A stretch of DNA of 64,000 nt from Nocardioides massiliensis. GTDB taxonomy: Bacteria; Actinomycetota; Actinomycetes; Propionibacteriales; Nocardioidaceae. The DNA lies in NCBI RefSeq assembly GCF_030811215.1, contig NZ_JAUSQM010000001.1:1612001-1676000 (forward strand), in the 5' to 3' direction. Position numbers and translations under genes: made by a program. Below are positions 33,093-41,847 of this stretch, piece by piece. The notes below the pieces were generated by a model. That model ran no database searches. It had not been told where the DNA came from and saw nothing but the letters and a program-made list of their open reading frames with translations. Position 1 is the stretch's first letter. Every line of letters begins with the position of its first letter.

Positions 33093-34523
33093 ATGGATCT
33101 CGTGAGCGTTGCCCAAGCGGCCTACATCGTGGCCGGCGTGCTGTTCATCGGCGCCATCACCGGCCTGTCCAAGCACGAGTCGGCGCGGACAGGCAACGTG
33201 CTGGGCATGGCCGGCATGGGCGTGGCGCTCGTGGCCACGCTGGCGCTGGTCGTCGACCAGGGCGCCGGCGTGCGCTGGCTGGCGCTGATCGTCGGCGCCA
33301 CCGCGCTCGGCGCGCTGATCGGCTTGTGGCGGGCCCGGACCATCGAGATGACCGGTATGCCGGGCCTCATCGCCCTGCTCAACTCGTTCGTCGGGCTCGG
33401 CTCGGTGCTGATCGCGTGGAACGGCTACCTCGGCGTCGAGGCCGACCCCGATGGTCCTCAGGCGCGGCTGCTGGAGGCCCAGGGGATGCTCACGATCCAC
33501 GGCATCGAGGTGATGGCCGGGGTGTTCATCGGCGGCGTGACCTTCACCGGGTCGATCGTGGCGTACTTGAAGCTCTCGGGGCACATGAAGTCCTCGCCGC
33601 TGATGCTGCCGGGTCGGCACGCGTTCAACCTGCTCGCCCTGGCGGCAACGGTGGCGGCCGTGGTGTGGTTCGCCATCGATGCCCACATCGGGCTGCTGAT
33701 CTTCGTCACCGTGCTCGCGCTGGTCCTCGGCTGGCACGCGGTCGCCTCGATCGGTGGCGGCGACATGCCGGTCGCGGTGGCGGTGCTCAACAGCTACTCC
33801 GGTCTGGCCGCGGCGGCGTCGGGGTTCCTGCTGCAGAACGACCTGCTGATCATCACCGGCGCGCTCGTGGGCTCCTCGGGTGCCTACCTGTCGTACCTGA
33901 TGTGCAAGGCGATGAACCGCTCCTTGCTCGCCGTCATCGCCGGCGGCTTCGGGATCGAGACCGAGACCAGTGCTGAGGACGTCACCGGTGAGCACCGCGA
34001 GATCACCGTCGACGGTGCGCTGGAGCTGTTGGAGAACGCACGCAGCGTGATCATCACCCCCGGCTACGGCATGGCGGTTGCCCAGGCGCAGCACGGCGTG
34101 GCCAACCTGGTGGCGGCGCTTCGCGCCCGGGGCGTCGAGGTGCGCTTCGGCATCCACCCGGTGGCCGGTCGGCTCCCGGGGCACATGAACGTGCTGCTGG
34201 CCGAGGCCCGGATTCCCTACGACATCGTGTTCGAGATGGATGAGATCAACGACGACTTCGCCGACACCGACGTCGTGCTGGTCATCGGTGCCAACGACAC
34301 CGTCAACCCGGCCGCGGCCGAGGACCCCGGCAGCCCCCTGGCCGGCATGCCCGTCCTCGAGGTCTGGCACGCGACCGACGTCATCGTCTTCAAGCGGTCG
34401 ATGGCTTCCGGCTATGCCGGCGTGCAGAACCCGCTGTTCTTCCGCGACAACACCGCGATGCTCTTCGGCGACGCCCGCGACCGCATCGAGGAGCTCGCGG
34501 CGTCGATCGGCGTACCTGCCTGA
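33093..34523 (+). CDS. pntB: NAD(P) transhydrogenase subunit beta
   Basis: A 476-residue beta subunit. About nine membrane segments (domain IIb, residues 1 to about 270) are followed by the NADP(H)-binding domain III, with [35 protein letters not shown] and [12 protein letters not shown], all standard for PntB. AGGAAG precedes ATG 33093. The PntAB pair is probably housekeeping and could supply NADPH to the reductive and oxygenase steps encoded on either side. Confidence 0.96.
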   Translation: MDLVSVAQAAYIVAGVLFIGAITGLSKHESARTGNVLGMAGMGVALVATLALVVDQGAGVRWLALIVGATALGALIGLWRARTIEMTGMPGLIALLNSFVGLGSVLIAWNGYLGVEADPDGPQARLLEAQGMLTIHGIEVMAGVFIGGVTFTGSIVAYLKLSGHMKSSPLMLPGRHAFNLLALAATVAAVVWFAIDAHIGLLIFVTVLALVLGWHAVASIGGGDMPVAVAVLNSYSGLAAAASGFLLQNDLLIITGALVGSSGAYLSYLMCKAMNRSLLAVIAGGFGIETETSAEDVTGEHREITVDGALELLENARSVIITPGYGMAVAQAQHGVANLVAALRARGVEVRFGIHPVAGRLPGHMNVLLAEARIPYDIVFEMDEINDDFADTDVVLVIGANDTVNPAAAEDPGSPLAGMPVLEVWHATDVIVFKRSMASGYAGVQNPLFFRDNTAMLFGDARDRIEELAASIGVPA

Positions 34524-34745
34524 CGCACGGTCCCGCGAGGGAAGCGCAGGCGATCCGCGTCAGGAGTCAGCGGCCTGGCGCGCCGCGTGGCCGTGGTAGC
34601 GAGGGTTGTGCGGACACGCGCCCCGGTACTTCATCCGACACCGGATCCGCCTCCGCAAGTACTTGAACCCTTCCATGAGTGCAGCATCGCGCTGGCGGGT
34701 CGGCTACCAGGCCCCATTGTCACAATCTTGCAGGGGCATGTGGTG

Positions 34746-34751
34746 TAGAAC
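34746..34751 (+). promoter_or_regulatory. -10 element of a leaderless promoter
   Basis: TAGAAC lies 6 nt before the ATG at 34758, without an intervening ribosome binding site. Confidence 0.5.
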
Positions 34752-34757
34752 TCACCC

Positions 34758-35534
34758 ATGGCGCTCGGGACCTGGTTGCTCGTCATCGGCCTGTGCGACC
34801 TGCTCCGCGCGGCGCGCGACACCACCACCGGCGTACGCCGTGGGTTGATCGCCGCGCTGGCCGTGGTGCTGCTGGTCCTGGCAGGTGTCCTCGTCGGCAT
34901 CGATGGCAGTGAGTGGATCGGGCTGGGCGCGGCGTGGATCGTTGGCGCGCTCCTGTGGCTGCTCGGGTCGTCCGCCGCCCTCACCGATCGGCAGGACGCA
35001 CAGGTCGCGGTCGTGGCACGTGTGGTGGCGTTCCTTGGGCTCGCGGTCGGGATCGTCGTGTCGGTCCTGGGCGGTGGGGTCATCGAGTCGTACGGCGCCC
35101 CGGCCTCGATCCTCGAGGGCACCCTGCTCGGCCAGATCGGCCTCGACCACCTCGTCCTCGTCCTCGGCGTCGTCGCCATCCAGCTCTCGACCGCCAACAT
35201 CGCGATCCGGCTCGTACTCGACTCGGTCGGCGTCCCGGCCTCGGCGGGGGAGAAGCAGCTCAAGGGCGGTCGGATGCTCGGACCGATGGAGCGGCTCCTC
35301 ATCCTCGGACTCGGTATCGCGGGTTCGTTGACTGCGGCCACCATCGTCGTTGCCGCCAAGGGCCTGCTCCGGTTCCCCGAGCTGCAGCGAGGGTCGGCCG
35401 AGGGGGGTGCGAGCGACGTGACGGAGTACTTCCTCATCGGATCGTTCGCCAGCTGGCTGATCGCGCTCGGTGGGGTGGGGTTGGTCGGGTTAAGCACCGC
35501 CAGCGGGGGCGGATGGGCGATGTACTTCGACTGA
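34758..35534 (+). CDS. Membrane protein of unknown function
   Basis: A 258-residue protein with about six hydrophobic segments (including residues 3-10, 27-44, 50-65, 83-105, 123-143 and two near the C-terminus). The segment GRMLGPMERLLILGLGIAG followed by AKGLLRFPE and TEYFLIGSFASWLIAL resembles the C-terminal part of DUF3307-containing membrane proteins; this is a tentative match from memory. It probably has its own leaderless promoter. Its 3' end overlaps the convergent NHL gene by 45 nt. Confidence 0.7.
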   Translation: MALGTWLLVIGLCDLLRAARDTTTGVRRGLIAALAVVLLVLAGVLVGIDGSEWIGLGAAWIVGALLWLLGSSAALTDRQDAQVAVVARVVAFLGLAVGIVVSVLGGGVIESYGAPASILEGTLLGQIGLDHLVLVLGVVAIQLSTANIAIRLVLDSVGVPASAGEKQLKGGRMLGPMERLLILGLGIAGSLTAATIVVAAKGLLRFPELQRGSAEGGASDVTEYFLIGSFASWLIALGGVGLVGLSTASGGGWAMYFD

Positions 35535-36404
35535 CACCTGGCCATGAGCGGCAGCGTCGGAATCGTCGACATCGCTCAGGGCGACGAGCCGCGTGACATT
35601 CGATTGCAGCATCTCGGCCAGATAGATGTTGCCCTCTCCGTCGAGGCAGAGGCCATGGGAGCTGGTCGACGGGATGCGGCACCGGCCGACGAGCGAACCG
35701 TCAGGGGCCCACTTGCTGAGCCGCGGCACCTGCTCGGTCACGTAGAGGAACCCAGCAGCGTCCTCAGCGAGATCCATCGGTCGCAGGAAGTCGTCCCACA
35801 CCGCCAGCAGAGTGCCGGTCTCGGTGAAGACCTGCACCCGGTCGTTGTCCCGGTCAGCGACCGCAACGTGTCCGCTGTGTGTGACGCAGAGGCTGTGCGG
35901 GGTCCTGAACTGACCTCGTCCACGGCCCGGTTCGCCCCACGAGTGGGCCAGGCGACCGTTTAAGTCGAAGACGGACACCCGAGATTCCGCGTAGCCATCG
36001 GCGACGAGGACATGACTGCCGACCTTGACGGCGAGGGTCGGATGGCTCAGCGGACCATGGGGATATGGGGTGCGTGAGGAGCCGAGCTGGAAGAACAACT
36101 CGCCCTCCGCCGTGTAGCCGTAGACAGCATGGGCGTCTCGATCAGCGATCCAGATCGAGCCATCGTCATCGATCGCGATGCCGTGTCCGTCGATGACGTC
36201 GACGGTGGGGAAGCAACGAGCAAGCGTCCCGTCCGTGTGGAGTGCCAACAGAGACGGAGTGCCGCACTGGAGCACGTAGATGATGCCGTCGCGCTCGGCC
36301 AGGCCGGCGACCCTGCCCATGAGGGCATCGACACCTCGGTCAAGCCAGTCGTCGACCACCTCGAACAACTGGTTGCCTAATGACACGTACGAGCGTCTCC
36401 TCAT
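35490..36404 (-). CDS. NHL-repeat beta-propeller protein
   Basis: A 304-residue protein built of repeated NHL-type blades, each with a variant of DxxGxIxVAD (IDDDGSIWIADRDAHAV; VTHSGHVAVADRDNDRVQVF; EDAAGFLYVTEQ; LDGEGNIYLAE), consistent with a six-bladed propeller. There is no signal peptide, so it is probably cytoplasmic. Relatives include SMP-30/gluconolactonase-like and peptidyl-hydroxyglycine lyase-like propellers, so a lactonase or lyase role is possible but not shown. Its ATG at 36404 overlaps the MFS stop (ATGA), linking it to the IclR-MFS operon. Confidence 0.8.
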   Translation of the reverse strand: MRRRSYVSLGNQLFEVVDDWLDRGVDALMGRVAGLAERDGIIYVLQCGTPSLLALHTDGTLARCFPTVDVIDGHGIAIDDDGSIWIADRDAHAVYGYTAEGELFFQLGSSRTPYPHGPLSHPTLAVKVGSHVLVADGYAESRVSVFDLNGRLAHSWGEPGRGRGQFRTPHSLCVTHSGHVAVADRDNDRVQVFTETGTLLAVWDDFLRPMDLAEDAAGFLYVTEQVPRLSKWAPDGSLVGRCRIPSTSSHGLCLDGEGNIYLAEMLQSNVTRLVALSDVDDSDAAAHGQVSVEVHRPSAPAGGA

Positions 36405-37798
36405 GCAGACTGCGCTCCTCGCGAGCCCGAATTTCGGCTGAAGCCGACGATCGCCACGATCGCCAGGACCCAGACTGCTGCGTTGACCAGCGACGCCACC
36501 ACGAACCCGTGCTCGTCGGGGACCGGACCGCTCGCGAGGGTCAGCACGGTGACGCCGACAGCGCTGCCGACGGAGAACCCGAAGTAGCGCAACACCTGGT
36601 TGAACGCCAGGGCGCTGCTCGTCTCGGCGACCGGGACCACCCGCACGAGGAGCACCGGCAGGGTCGCGAAGGTGCCTCCGCTGCCGATGCCCGCCAGGAC
36701 CATCGCCACCACGGCATGCCAGACCTGGTCGTGCCAGATGGCGATGAATACCGAGGAGAGCAGATAGATCGCGCACCCGAACGGCAGGACTGTCGCCGGG
36801 TCGACGAATCGTCCGACCAGCAGCGACACCCGGCTCCCGAGGACGCTCATCACCGAGTAGGGCACCAACAGCAGCCCGGCCACGAGCACGGATTCACCGA
36901 GTCCCCAGCCCGCGTCGCTGCGGGTCTGCACGAGCACCATGAGCAGCGTCAGGCCCATGTACATCCCGACTCCGGCCAGCAGCCCGGCCAGGTTGGGCCC
37001 GATCGCGGGGGTGCCGAACGCCAGGCGCAGGTCGACGAGCGGGTTGTCACCGGCGAGGGAGACGCGCACCCACAGGGCCACCCCGAGGGCACCGACGACA
37101 AGCAACGTGATCGTCCGGGCGTCGCCCCACCCCCAGGCCGTCGTCTGGCTCACGCCGAGCAGGAGGCACAGCGTGCTGGTGCCAAGCACGAGGGCCTCGC
37201 CGGTGCGGACCCGCGGGGTGACGGCGTACGGCGCACTCGGCAGCTGCCACCACGACAGCACGAACGTCAGACCGGTCAGCGCCGTGCCGAACCAGAACGC
37301 GGCGGCCAGACCACCGGTCTGGGCGACCAGGGCCGTCAGCGGGTAGCCCAGTCCGGCGCCTGCCACCATGCCGACCGAGAGCACGGCCATCACCGAGCCC
37401 ACCCGAGCCGCAGGCAGTACGTCGCGCGCGACCGCCATGGCCAGCGGCGCGAGGGCCATGCCAACACCCTGCGCCGCACGACCGGCGATGAGGGTGGGCA
37501 GGCCGAGCGCAGACACCTCGACCGCGACGGCCGACAGCACGGTGCCGAAAGCGACGACGCCGAGCCCGACGAGGATGACGCGTCGGCGTCGGTGGGCCAC
37601 GGCGAATCGACCGATCACCGGAGTGCTGACCGCGGCCGTGATCATCGTGGCGGTCAGCGTCCACTGCGCCGAGGTGAGTGAGACGTCGAGGTCCTGGGCG
37701 ATCTTCGGGACGAGAGAGGCGCCGAGACTGCTGACGATCCCGCCGACCGTGGTCAGCAGGAGCAGGGTGGGGAGGAGCAGTCTCCGGGGCGGGGGCAA
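36401..37798 (-). CDS. MFS transporter (region C), paralogue of the gene at 59726
   Basis: A 465-residue MFS protein with about 14 hydrophobic segments, of the DHA2 drug:proton antiporter type. It starts with TTG 37798 one base after the IclR stop codon. Segments such as VSLTSAQWTLT, VSTPVIGR, AHRRRRVIL, LAPLAMAVARDV and GAGLGYPLTA closely match the MFS at 59726-61138, so the two are paralogues. Despite the DHA2 type, its place in a catabolic operon suggests uptake or efflux of the pathway substrate or a toxic intermediate. Confidence 0.88.
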   Translation of the reverse strand: MPPPRRLLLPTLLLLTTVGGIVSSLGASLVPKIAQDLDVSLTSAQWTLTATMITAAVSTPVIGRFAVAHRRRRVILVGLGVVAFGTVLSAVAVEVSALGLPTLIAGRAAQGVGMALAPLAMAVARDVLPAARVGSVMAVLSVGMVAGAGLGYPLTALVAQTGGLAAAFWFGTALTGLTFVLSWWQLPSAPYAVTPRVRTGEALVLGTSTLCLLLGVSQTTAWGWGDARTITLLVVGALGVALWVRVSLAGDNPLVDLRLAFGTPAIGPNLAGLLAGVGMYMGLTLLMVLVQTRSDAGWGLGESVLVAGLLLVPYSVMSVLGSRVSLLVGRFVDPATVLPFGCAIYLLSSVFIAIWHDQVWHAVVAMVLAGIGSGGTFATLPVLLVRVVPVAETSSALAFNQVLRYFGFSVGSAVGVTVLTLASGPVPDEHGFVVASLVNAAVWVLAIVAIVGFSRNSGSRGAQSA

Positions 37799-37799
37799 C

Positions 37800-38609
37800 T
37801 CAGTGGCCGGCGTATCCCAGCCGGGTCGAGAGGGCTCGCGTCCGCTCGAGCAAGGTCGTCGCGAGCTCGTCCACCCGCGGCTGGATGCGATCTCCTGGCC
37901 CGCAGACGCTGATCACGGCGACCGGCTTGCCCTCGAAGTCCAGGAGCGGCGCCGCGACCGCACCGGCACCCTGCTGCCGCTCGCCGAACGAGAACGCATA
38001 ACCGCGTTCGCGGATCTGCGCCAGCTCCTCGGTCAGCTCGGTGCGGTCGACCTTCGTCTGCTCGGTCAGCTGGACGAGGTCGACGCTGTCGAGGTAGTCC
38101 TCCTGCTCCTCGCGTGGGAGGTAGGCGAGGAAGGCCTTGCTGGAGCTACCGGCATGCAGCGGGAACCGGTCACCGACCTGCACCGACATGATGACCAGCC
38201 GGTTCGGCGTGACCTGGTCGAGGTAGACGCGGTGGTAGCCGTGACGGATCGACAACGTCGAGGTCTCGTCGGTCACCGCACTCAGCTCGCGCAGGGTGTC
38301 GCGCGTGAGGTCGCGGACGTCGAGGCGGTGGCTGTAGGTGCTGCCCATGACCAGCCAGGAGGGGCCCAGCTTGTAGCGCCGCGACACCGGATCGAGCTCG
38401 AGGAAGTCCCGACCGCACAACGTCGTGACGATGCGGTGGACGACTGCCTTGGGCAGGTCCAGCGCCCGGGAGATCTCCGAGATGCCGAGGCTCTCGGTCC
38501 CGGGCCGGGCGAACAGCATGAGGACGTCGAGGGCACGTTCCAGCCCTTCGAGAGTGCGGCTGCCGCGCGTGGTCGTGGCGGACGGGGACTTCTCGGAGGT
38601 GGGCGGCAC
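37800..38609 (-). CDS. IclR-family transcriptional regulator (region C)
   Basis: A 269-residue IclR regulator: helix-turn-helix LGISEISRALDLPKAVVHRI at about residues 41-60 and the effector domain with YLDQV, LHAGSSSKAFLAY and GAGAVAAPLLD. The GTG at 38609 has AGGAG 5 nt upstream and is preferred to a TTG at 38645 without a site. It heads a reverse operon with an MFS and an NHL protein. The 28-bp element at 38745-38772 lies 136 nt upstream and recurs twice further right, so this protein is the natural candidate regulator of region C. Confidence 0.9.
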   Translation of the reverse strand: MPPTSEKSPSATTTRGSRTLEGLERALDVLMLFARPGTESLGISEISRALDLPKAVVHRIVTTLCGRDFLELDPVSRRYKLGPSWLVMGSTYSHRLDVRDLTRDTLRELSAVTDETSTLSIRHGYHRVYLDQVTPNRLVIMSVQVGDRFPLHAGSSSKAFLAYLPREEQEDYLDSVDLVQLTEQTKVDRTELTEELAQIRERGYAFSFGERQQGAGAVAAPLLDFEGKPVAVISVCGPGDRIQPRVDELATTLLERTRALSTRLGYAGH

Positions 38610-38744
38610 GGGGTCTCCTGCTCGGCGTCGGTCGGACCTGGGCAACTGTGCCGTGATCGGCGTCCGGACGGTGACGTTCTGGCGGTCTCGGCGCGGTGGA
38701 ACGGGCTTTGACAGCCGGGTCCCCGGATCCTAGTGTTGCGGAGA

Positions 38745-38772
38745 GCGAAATGTCGATCCGCTGGCCGAAACA
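38745..38772. promoter_or_regulatory. Candidate IclR operator, site 1
   Basis: A 28-bp element with half-sites GCGAAAT and CCGAAAC whose starts are 20 bp apart, in the divergent region between the IclR operon and the OYE-type gene. It matches sites at 41787 and 52416 at 13 invariant positions, including G, G, A, A, G of the left half and CG..AACA at the right end. Confidence 0.55.
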
Positions 38773-38835
38773 CATGGTCGCGGCGCCGACGTCTACTCGC
38801 TGATCATCGCACCGCCGGCCCTGGGAGGCGCCCGC

Positions 38836-40932
38836 GTGACCGTCATCGGCTCGTCCGCTCTCGCTCCGATCGACCTGCGCACCGCGCAGATGCGCAACCG
38901 CGTGGTCTTCCCTGGCCACACCACGAACTTCGGTGTCGACGCGTTGCCGACACAGCGGCACCGCGACTACCTCGCCCGGCGCGCGCGAGGCGGCGCCGCG
39001 ATGGTGATCACCGAGGCCGTCCGCGTGCATCCCACGAGTGCCGGTCGCGACAGCACGCTGGGCTCCTACCACCCGGACACGGTGCCGGCGTACGCCGCAC
39101 TGGGTGAGGCCGTGCACGGCGAGGGTGCGCTGCTGCTCGCCCAGTTGATGCATGCGGGACGCCAGGCGGCCGGTGACAGTGCGCGGACGGCGGCCTGGTC
39201 GGCCTCGGCGCTCCCGTGGACCCACGGCGGGCCGGTGCCGCACGTGATGACCGCCGACGACATCGCGACGGTGGTGGAGTCGTTCGGTACGGCCGCCCGG
39301 CGCATGGCGCAGGCCGGTCTCGACGGGGTCGAGATCCATCTGGGCCACGGGCACCTGCTCCAACAGTTCCTGTCCCCGGCGACCAACCGGCGCGACGACG
39401 CCTACGGCGGCACGCTCGAGAACCGGATGCGGTTCAGCCGTGAGGTGTTGGCGGCCGTCAGCGCCGAGCTGCCGGACTCGATGCTCCTCGGGGTGCGACT
39501 GAGCGCCCACGAGTTCCTGCCTGGCGGGCTCGAGCCCGACGATGTCGTCGAGATCGTCGACGTCCTGCGGGCCGACTTCCGGCTGGACCTGCTGCACGTC
39601 AGCCATTCGGCGTACGTCGCCCAAGCCTCGCTGAGCACCCAGATCGCCGACATGAGCCACGGGCCTGCGCCGTACCGCGCTTTCCCGCGCCGTTTCAAGC
39701 AGGCGTTCCCCGACATCCCGGTGATCGGGGTGTGCCGCATCGACGACCTGGCCGTCGCCGACGAGCTGCTCGACGCCGGCGACGCGGACCTGGTGGCACT
39801 AGCGCGGGCGCAGATCGCGGATCCCGACCTCGTTCGCAAGACAGCGAGCGGCCGAGCCGACGAGGTACGACGCTGCCTGGCCTGCAACCAGGCGTGTATC
39901 GGCCGGATCGAGCACAGCCTCTCGCTCTCGTGCGTCGCGAACCCGGCCGCGGGGGAGGAGCGCCTCGACGACCAGCTGCGAAAGCGTGCGGATGGGGCCG
40001 GACGCTCCGTGTTGGTCGTCGGCGCCGGCCCGGCGGGTCTGCAGGCCGCCGTCACCGCAGCGACGGCCGGAGCCGAGGTGGTGCTCATCGATGGGGCACC
40101 CGTCGTCGGCGGTCAGCTGCGCAGCGCCCGCTCGCTGAAGGGACGCGAACGTCTCGGCGTTCTGGTCGACGACCTGCACGCCGCCGGGCTGCGTCTGGGC
40201 GTCGACGTCCGGCTCGGTGTCGAGCTCCCTGTCGATGCGCCGGACCGCGACGCCCGGGGTGAGGATGTGCCCGACCCGGCGACCTTCGACCACGTCGTGC
40301 TGGCAACCGGGGCCGCATCCGTCGCGCGGTCGCTGGACGGCGCCGTCCCCGTCGGCGTCGAGGTCCTGGGCGCCGAGTCGGCAGCGGCCGCGCTCGAGCA
40401 CGAAGTGTGGAGTGGGAGGCGCCGCCGGGTCGCAGTGATCGACGACGAAGGCAGTTGGATCGCTGCCGGACTGGTCGAGGCGCTGGGGCTGGCCGGCCAT
40501 CGGGTCCATCTCGTCGCGCCGGCCCCGCAGCTCTTCGCCAAGGTCACGCTCTATAGCCGCGCCGGTCTGCTCGGCCGTCTGCAGGAGCTGCCGGTCTCGA
40601 CCCATCTGGCACGCCGGCCTGTGGCGATCACGTCCGACGGGCTGGTCCTCGCCGATGCCCTCACCGGCGCAGGCGGGGGCGAGACGATCCCCGACGTCGA
40701 CTTGGTGGTCGACCTCCCGGCCCGGGTCGCTCGCGACGGACTGCACGCCGTGCTGACGGCGCGCGGTCTCGGACCCCGGCTGCTGCTGGTCGGAGACGCG
40801 CTCGCGCCGCGGTCCCTCGTCGAGGCGACCTACGAGGCGCAGCGGGCCGTGCTGCACGCCCTGGCCATCCCCGTGCCGGCGACGTCCGAACGACGCATCG
40901 ACCGATCCCCCGACCGCGAGGAGCACCGATGA
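38836..40932 (+). CDS. NADH:flavin oxidoreductase / 2,4-dienoyl-CoA reductase-type enzyme 1
   Basis: A 698-residue two-domain enzyme. The N-terminal TIM barrel (residues 1 to about 345) is of the Old Yellow Enzyme type, with LMHAGRQ and GVEIHLGHGHLLQQFLSP. A [4Fe-4S] motif follows with canonical spacing, C347-x2-C350-x3-C354-x11-C366. Then comes a Rossmann-type dinucleotide domain (VVGAGPAGLQAA). Relatives include 2,4-dienoyl-CoA reductase, trimethylamine dehydrogenase and bile-acid or aromatic enoate reductases. GGGAGG lies 7 nt before the GTG. It probably reduces or demethylates a cyclic intermediate; the next gene overlaps it by ATGA. Confidence 0.88.
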   Translation: MTVIGSSALAPIDLRTAQMRNRVVFPGHTTNFGVDALPTQRHRDYLARRARGGAAMVITEAVRVHPTSAGRDSTLGSYHPDTVPAYAALGEAVHGEGALLLAQLMHAGRQAAGDSARTAAWSASALPWTHGGPVPHVMTADDIATVVESFGTAARRMAQAGLDGVEIHLGHGHLLQQFLSPATNRRDDAYGGTLENRMRFSREVLAAVSAELPDSMLLGVRLSAHEFLPGGLEPDDVVEIVDVLRADFRLDLLHVSHSAYVAQASLSTQIADMSHGPAPYRAFPRRFKQAFPDIPVIGVCRIDDLAVADELLDAGDADLVALARAQIADPDLVRKTASGRADEVRRCLACNQACIGRIEHSLSLSCVANPAAGEERLDDQLRKRADGAGRSVLVVGAGPAGLQAAVTAATAGAEVVLIDGAPVVGGQLRSARSLKGRERLGVLVDDLHAAGLRLGVDVRLGVELPVDAPDRDARGEDVPDPATFDHVVLATGAASVARSLDGAVPVGVEVLGAESAAAALEHEVWSGRRRRVAVIDDEGSWIAAGLVEALGLAGHRVHLVAPAPQLFAKVTLYSRAGLLGRLQELPVSTHLARRPVAITSDGLVLADALTGAGGGETIPDVDLVVDLPARVARDGLHAVLTARGLGPRLLLVGDALAPRSLVEATYEAQRAVLHALAIPVPATSERRIDRSPDREEHR

Positions 40933-41696
40933 CCACTACGCCCGCCTCCGATCCCATCCGCCTCGACGGACTCGTCGCCCTCGTGACCGGCGCTGGAGGC
41001 GGCATCGGCGAGGGCGCTGCCCGGCTCCTCGCGGATCGCGGTGCCGTCGTGGCGGTGGCCGACCGCGCTCCGGACGCGCTGAGCCCTCTGGCTGACGACC
41101 TCGGTGCGGCCACCTCGACGCACCGTCTCGACCTGTTGGACGCGACCGACCCGCAGCGGGTCGTGGCCGAGGTTCGCGAAGCTCACGGGCGACTCGACCT
41201 GCTCGTCAACAGCGCCGGCATCAACGCGCGGTCCGCGCCGTCGCAGACCACGCCGGAGGAGTGGGCGCGGGTGCTGGAGGTGAACCTGTCCGGCACCTTC
41301 CGCATGATCCAGGCGGCGTACGACGCGCTGCGGGAGTCGCCTGCAGCAGCGATCGTGAGCCTGACCTCCACGGCCGCCGCGGTCGCCGTGCCCCAGAACG
41401 CGGCGTACTCGACGTCCAAGGCCGGCCTGGTGCACCTCGCCCGGGTCCTGGCCTCGGAGTGGGCCGCTGACGGGATCCGGCTCAACACTGTCGCTCCGAC
41501 CATCGTGGCTACCGCGATGACGGAGGCAGTGCGCCAGGACCCCGTCTACATGGCCGACAAACTCGCCTCCATCCCGCTCGGCCGGATGGCCAGCGTCGAG
41601 GACGTCGCCCACGCGATCGCCTTCCTCGTCTCTCCGGCGGCCGGAATGGTCACCGGCCAGACCCTCTTCGTCGACGGCGGAGTCACGACGCGCTGA
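40929..41696 (+). CDS. SDR-family oxidoreductase
   Basis: A 255-residue classical short-chain dehydrogenase with TGAGGGIG for the cofactor, NSAG, Ser in SLTSTAAA, the YSTSK active site, and the C-terminal FVDGG. All catalytic residues are present. It overlaps the OYE-type gene by ATGA, so the two act in one pathway, plausibly a ring-reduction step followed or preceded by an alcohol/ketone conversion. Substrate unknown. Confidence 0.92.
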   Translation: MTTTPASDPIRLDGLVALVTGAGGGIGEGAARLLADRGAVVAVADRAPDALSPLADDLGAATSTHRLDLLDATDPQRVVAEVREAHGRLDLLVNSAGINARSAPSQTTPEEWARVLEVNLSGTFRMIQAAYDALRESPAAAIVSLTSTAAAVAVPQNAAYSTSKAGLVHLARVLASEWAADGIRLNTVAPTIVATAMTEAVRQDPVYMADKLASIPLGRMASVEDVAHAIAFLVSPAAGMVTGQTLFVDGGVTTR

Positions 41697-41786
41697 CCTC
41701 AGGCCGTGGTTTGTAACGGCTGCAAGAAATCGGTCTCCCAACCCTTGACGCGGGCACGGCGGGCGAGGTTCAGTGTGATTCCGCAA

Positions 41787-41814
41787 GAGGAACGCTGTTT
41801 CGTGTGGCGGAACA
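41787..41814. promoter_or_regulatory. Candidate IclR operator, site 3
   Basis: A 28-bp element with half-sites GAGGAAC and GCGGAAC starting 20 bp apart, upstream of the ABC importer operon. TTGACG at 41745-41750 could be a -35 for that operon, which would place this element around the transcription start. TTCC at 41779-41782 gives an extra inverted half-site to its left. Confidence 0.6.
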
Positions 41815-41847
41815 GGCTCTCGGGCTAGGAAGCAGAAGGAGAAGACA

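Noticed and set aside
34606-34848. Forward 80-codon frame before the membrane protein gene
   Set aside because: It overlaps the well-supported membrane protein in another frame and shows no motif or ribosome binding site.
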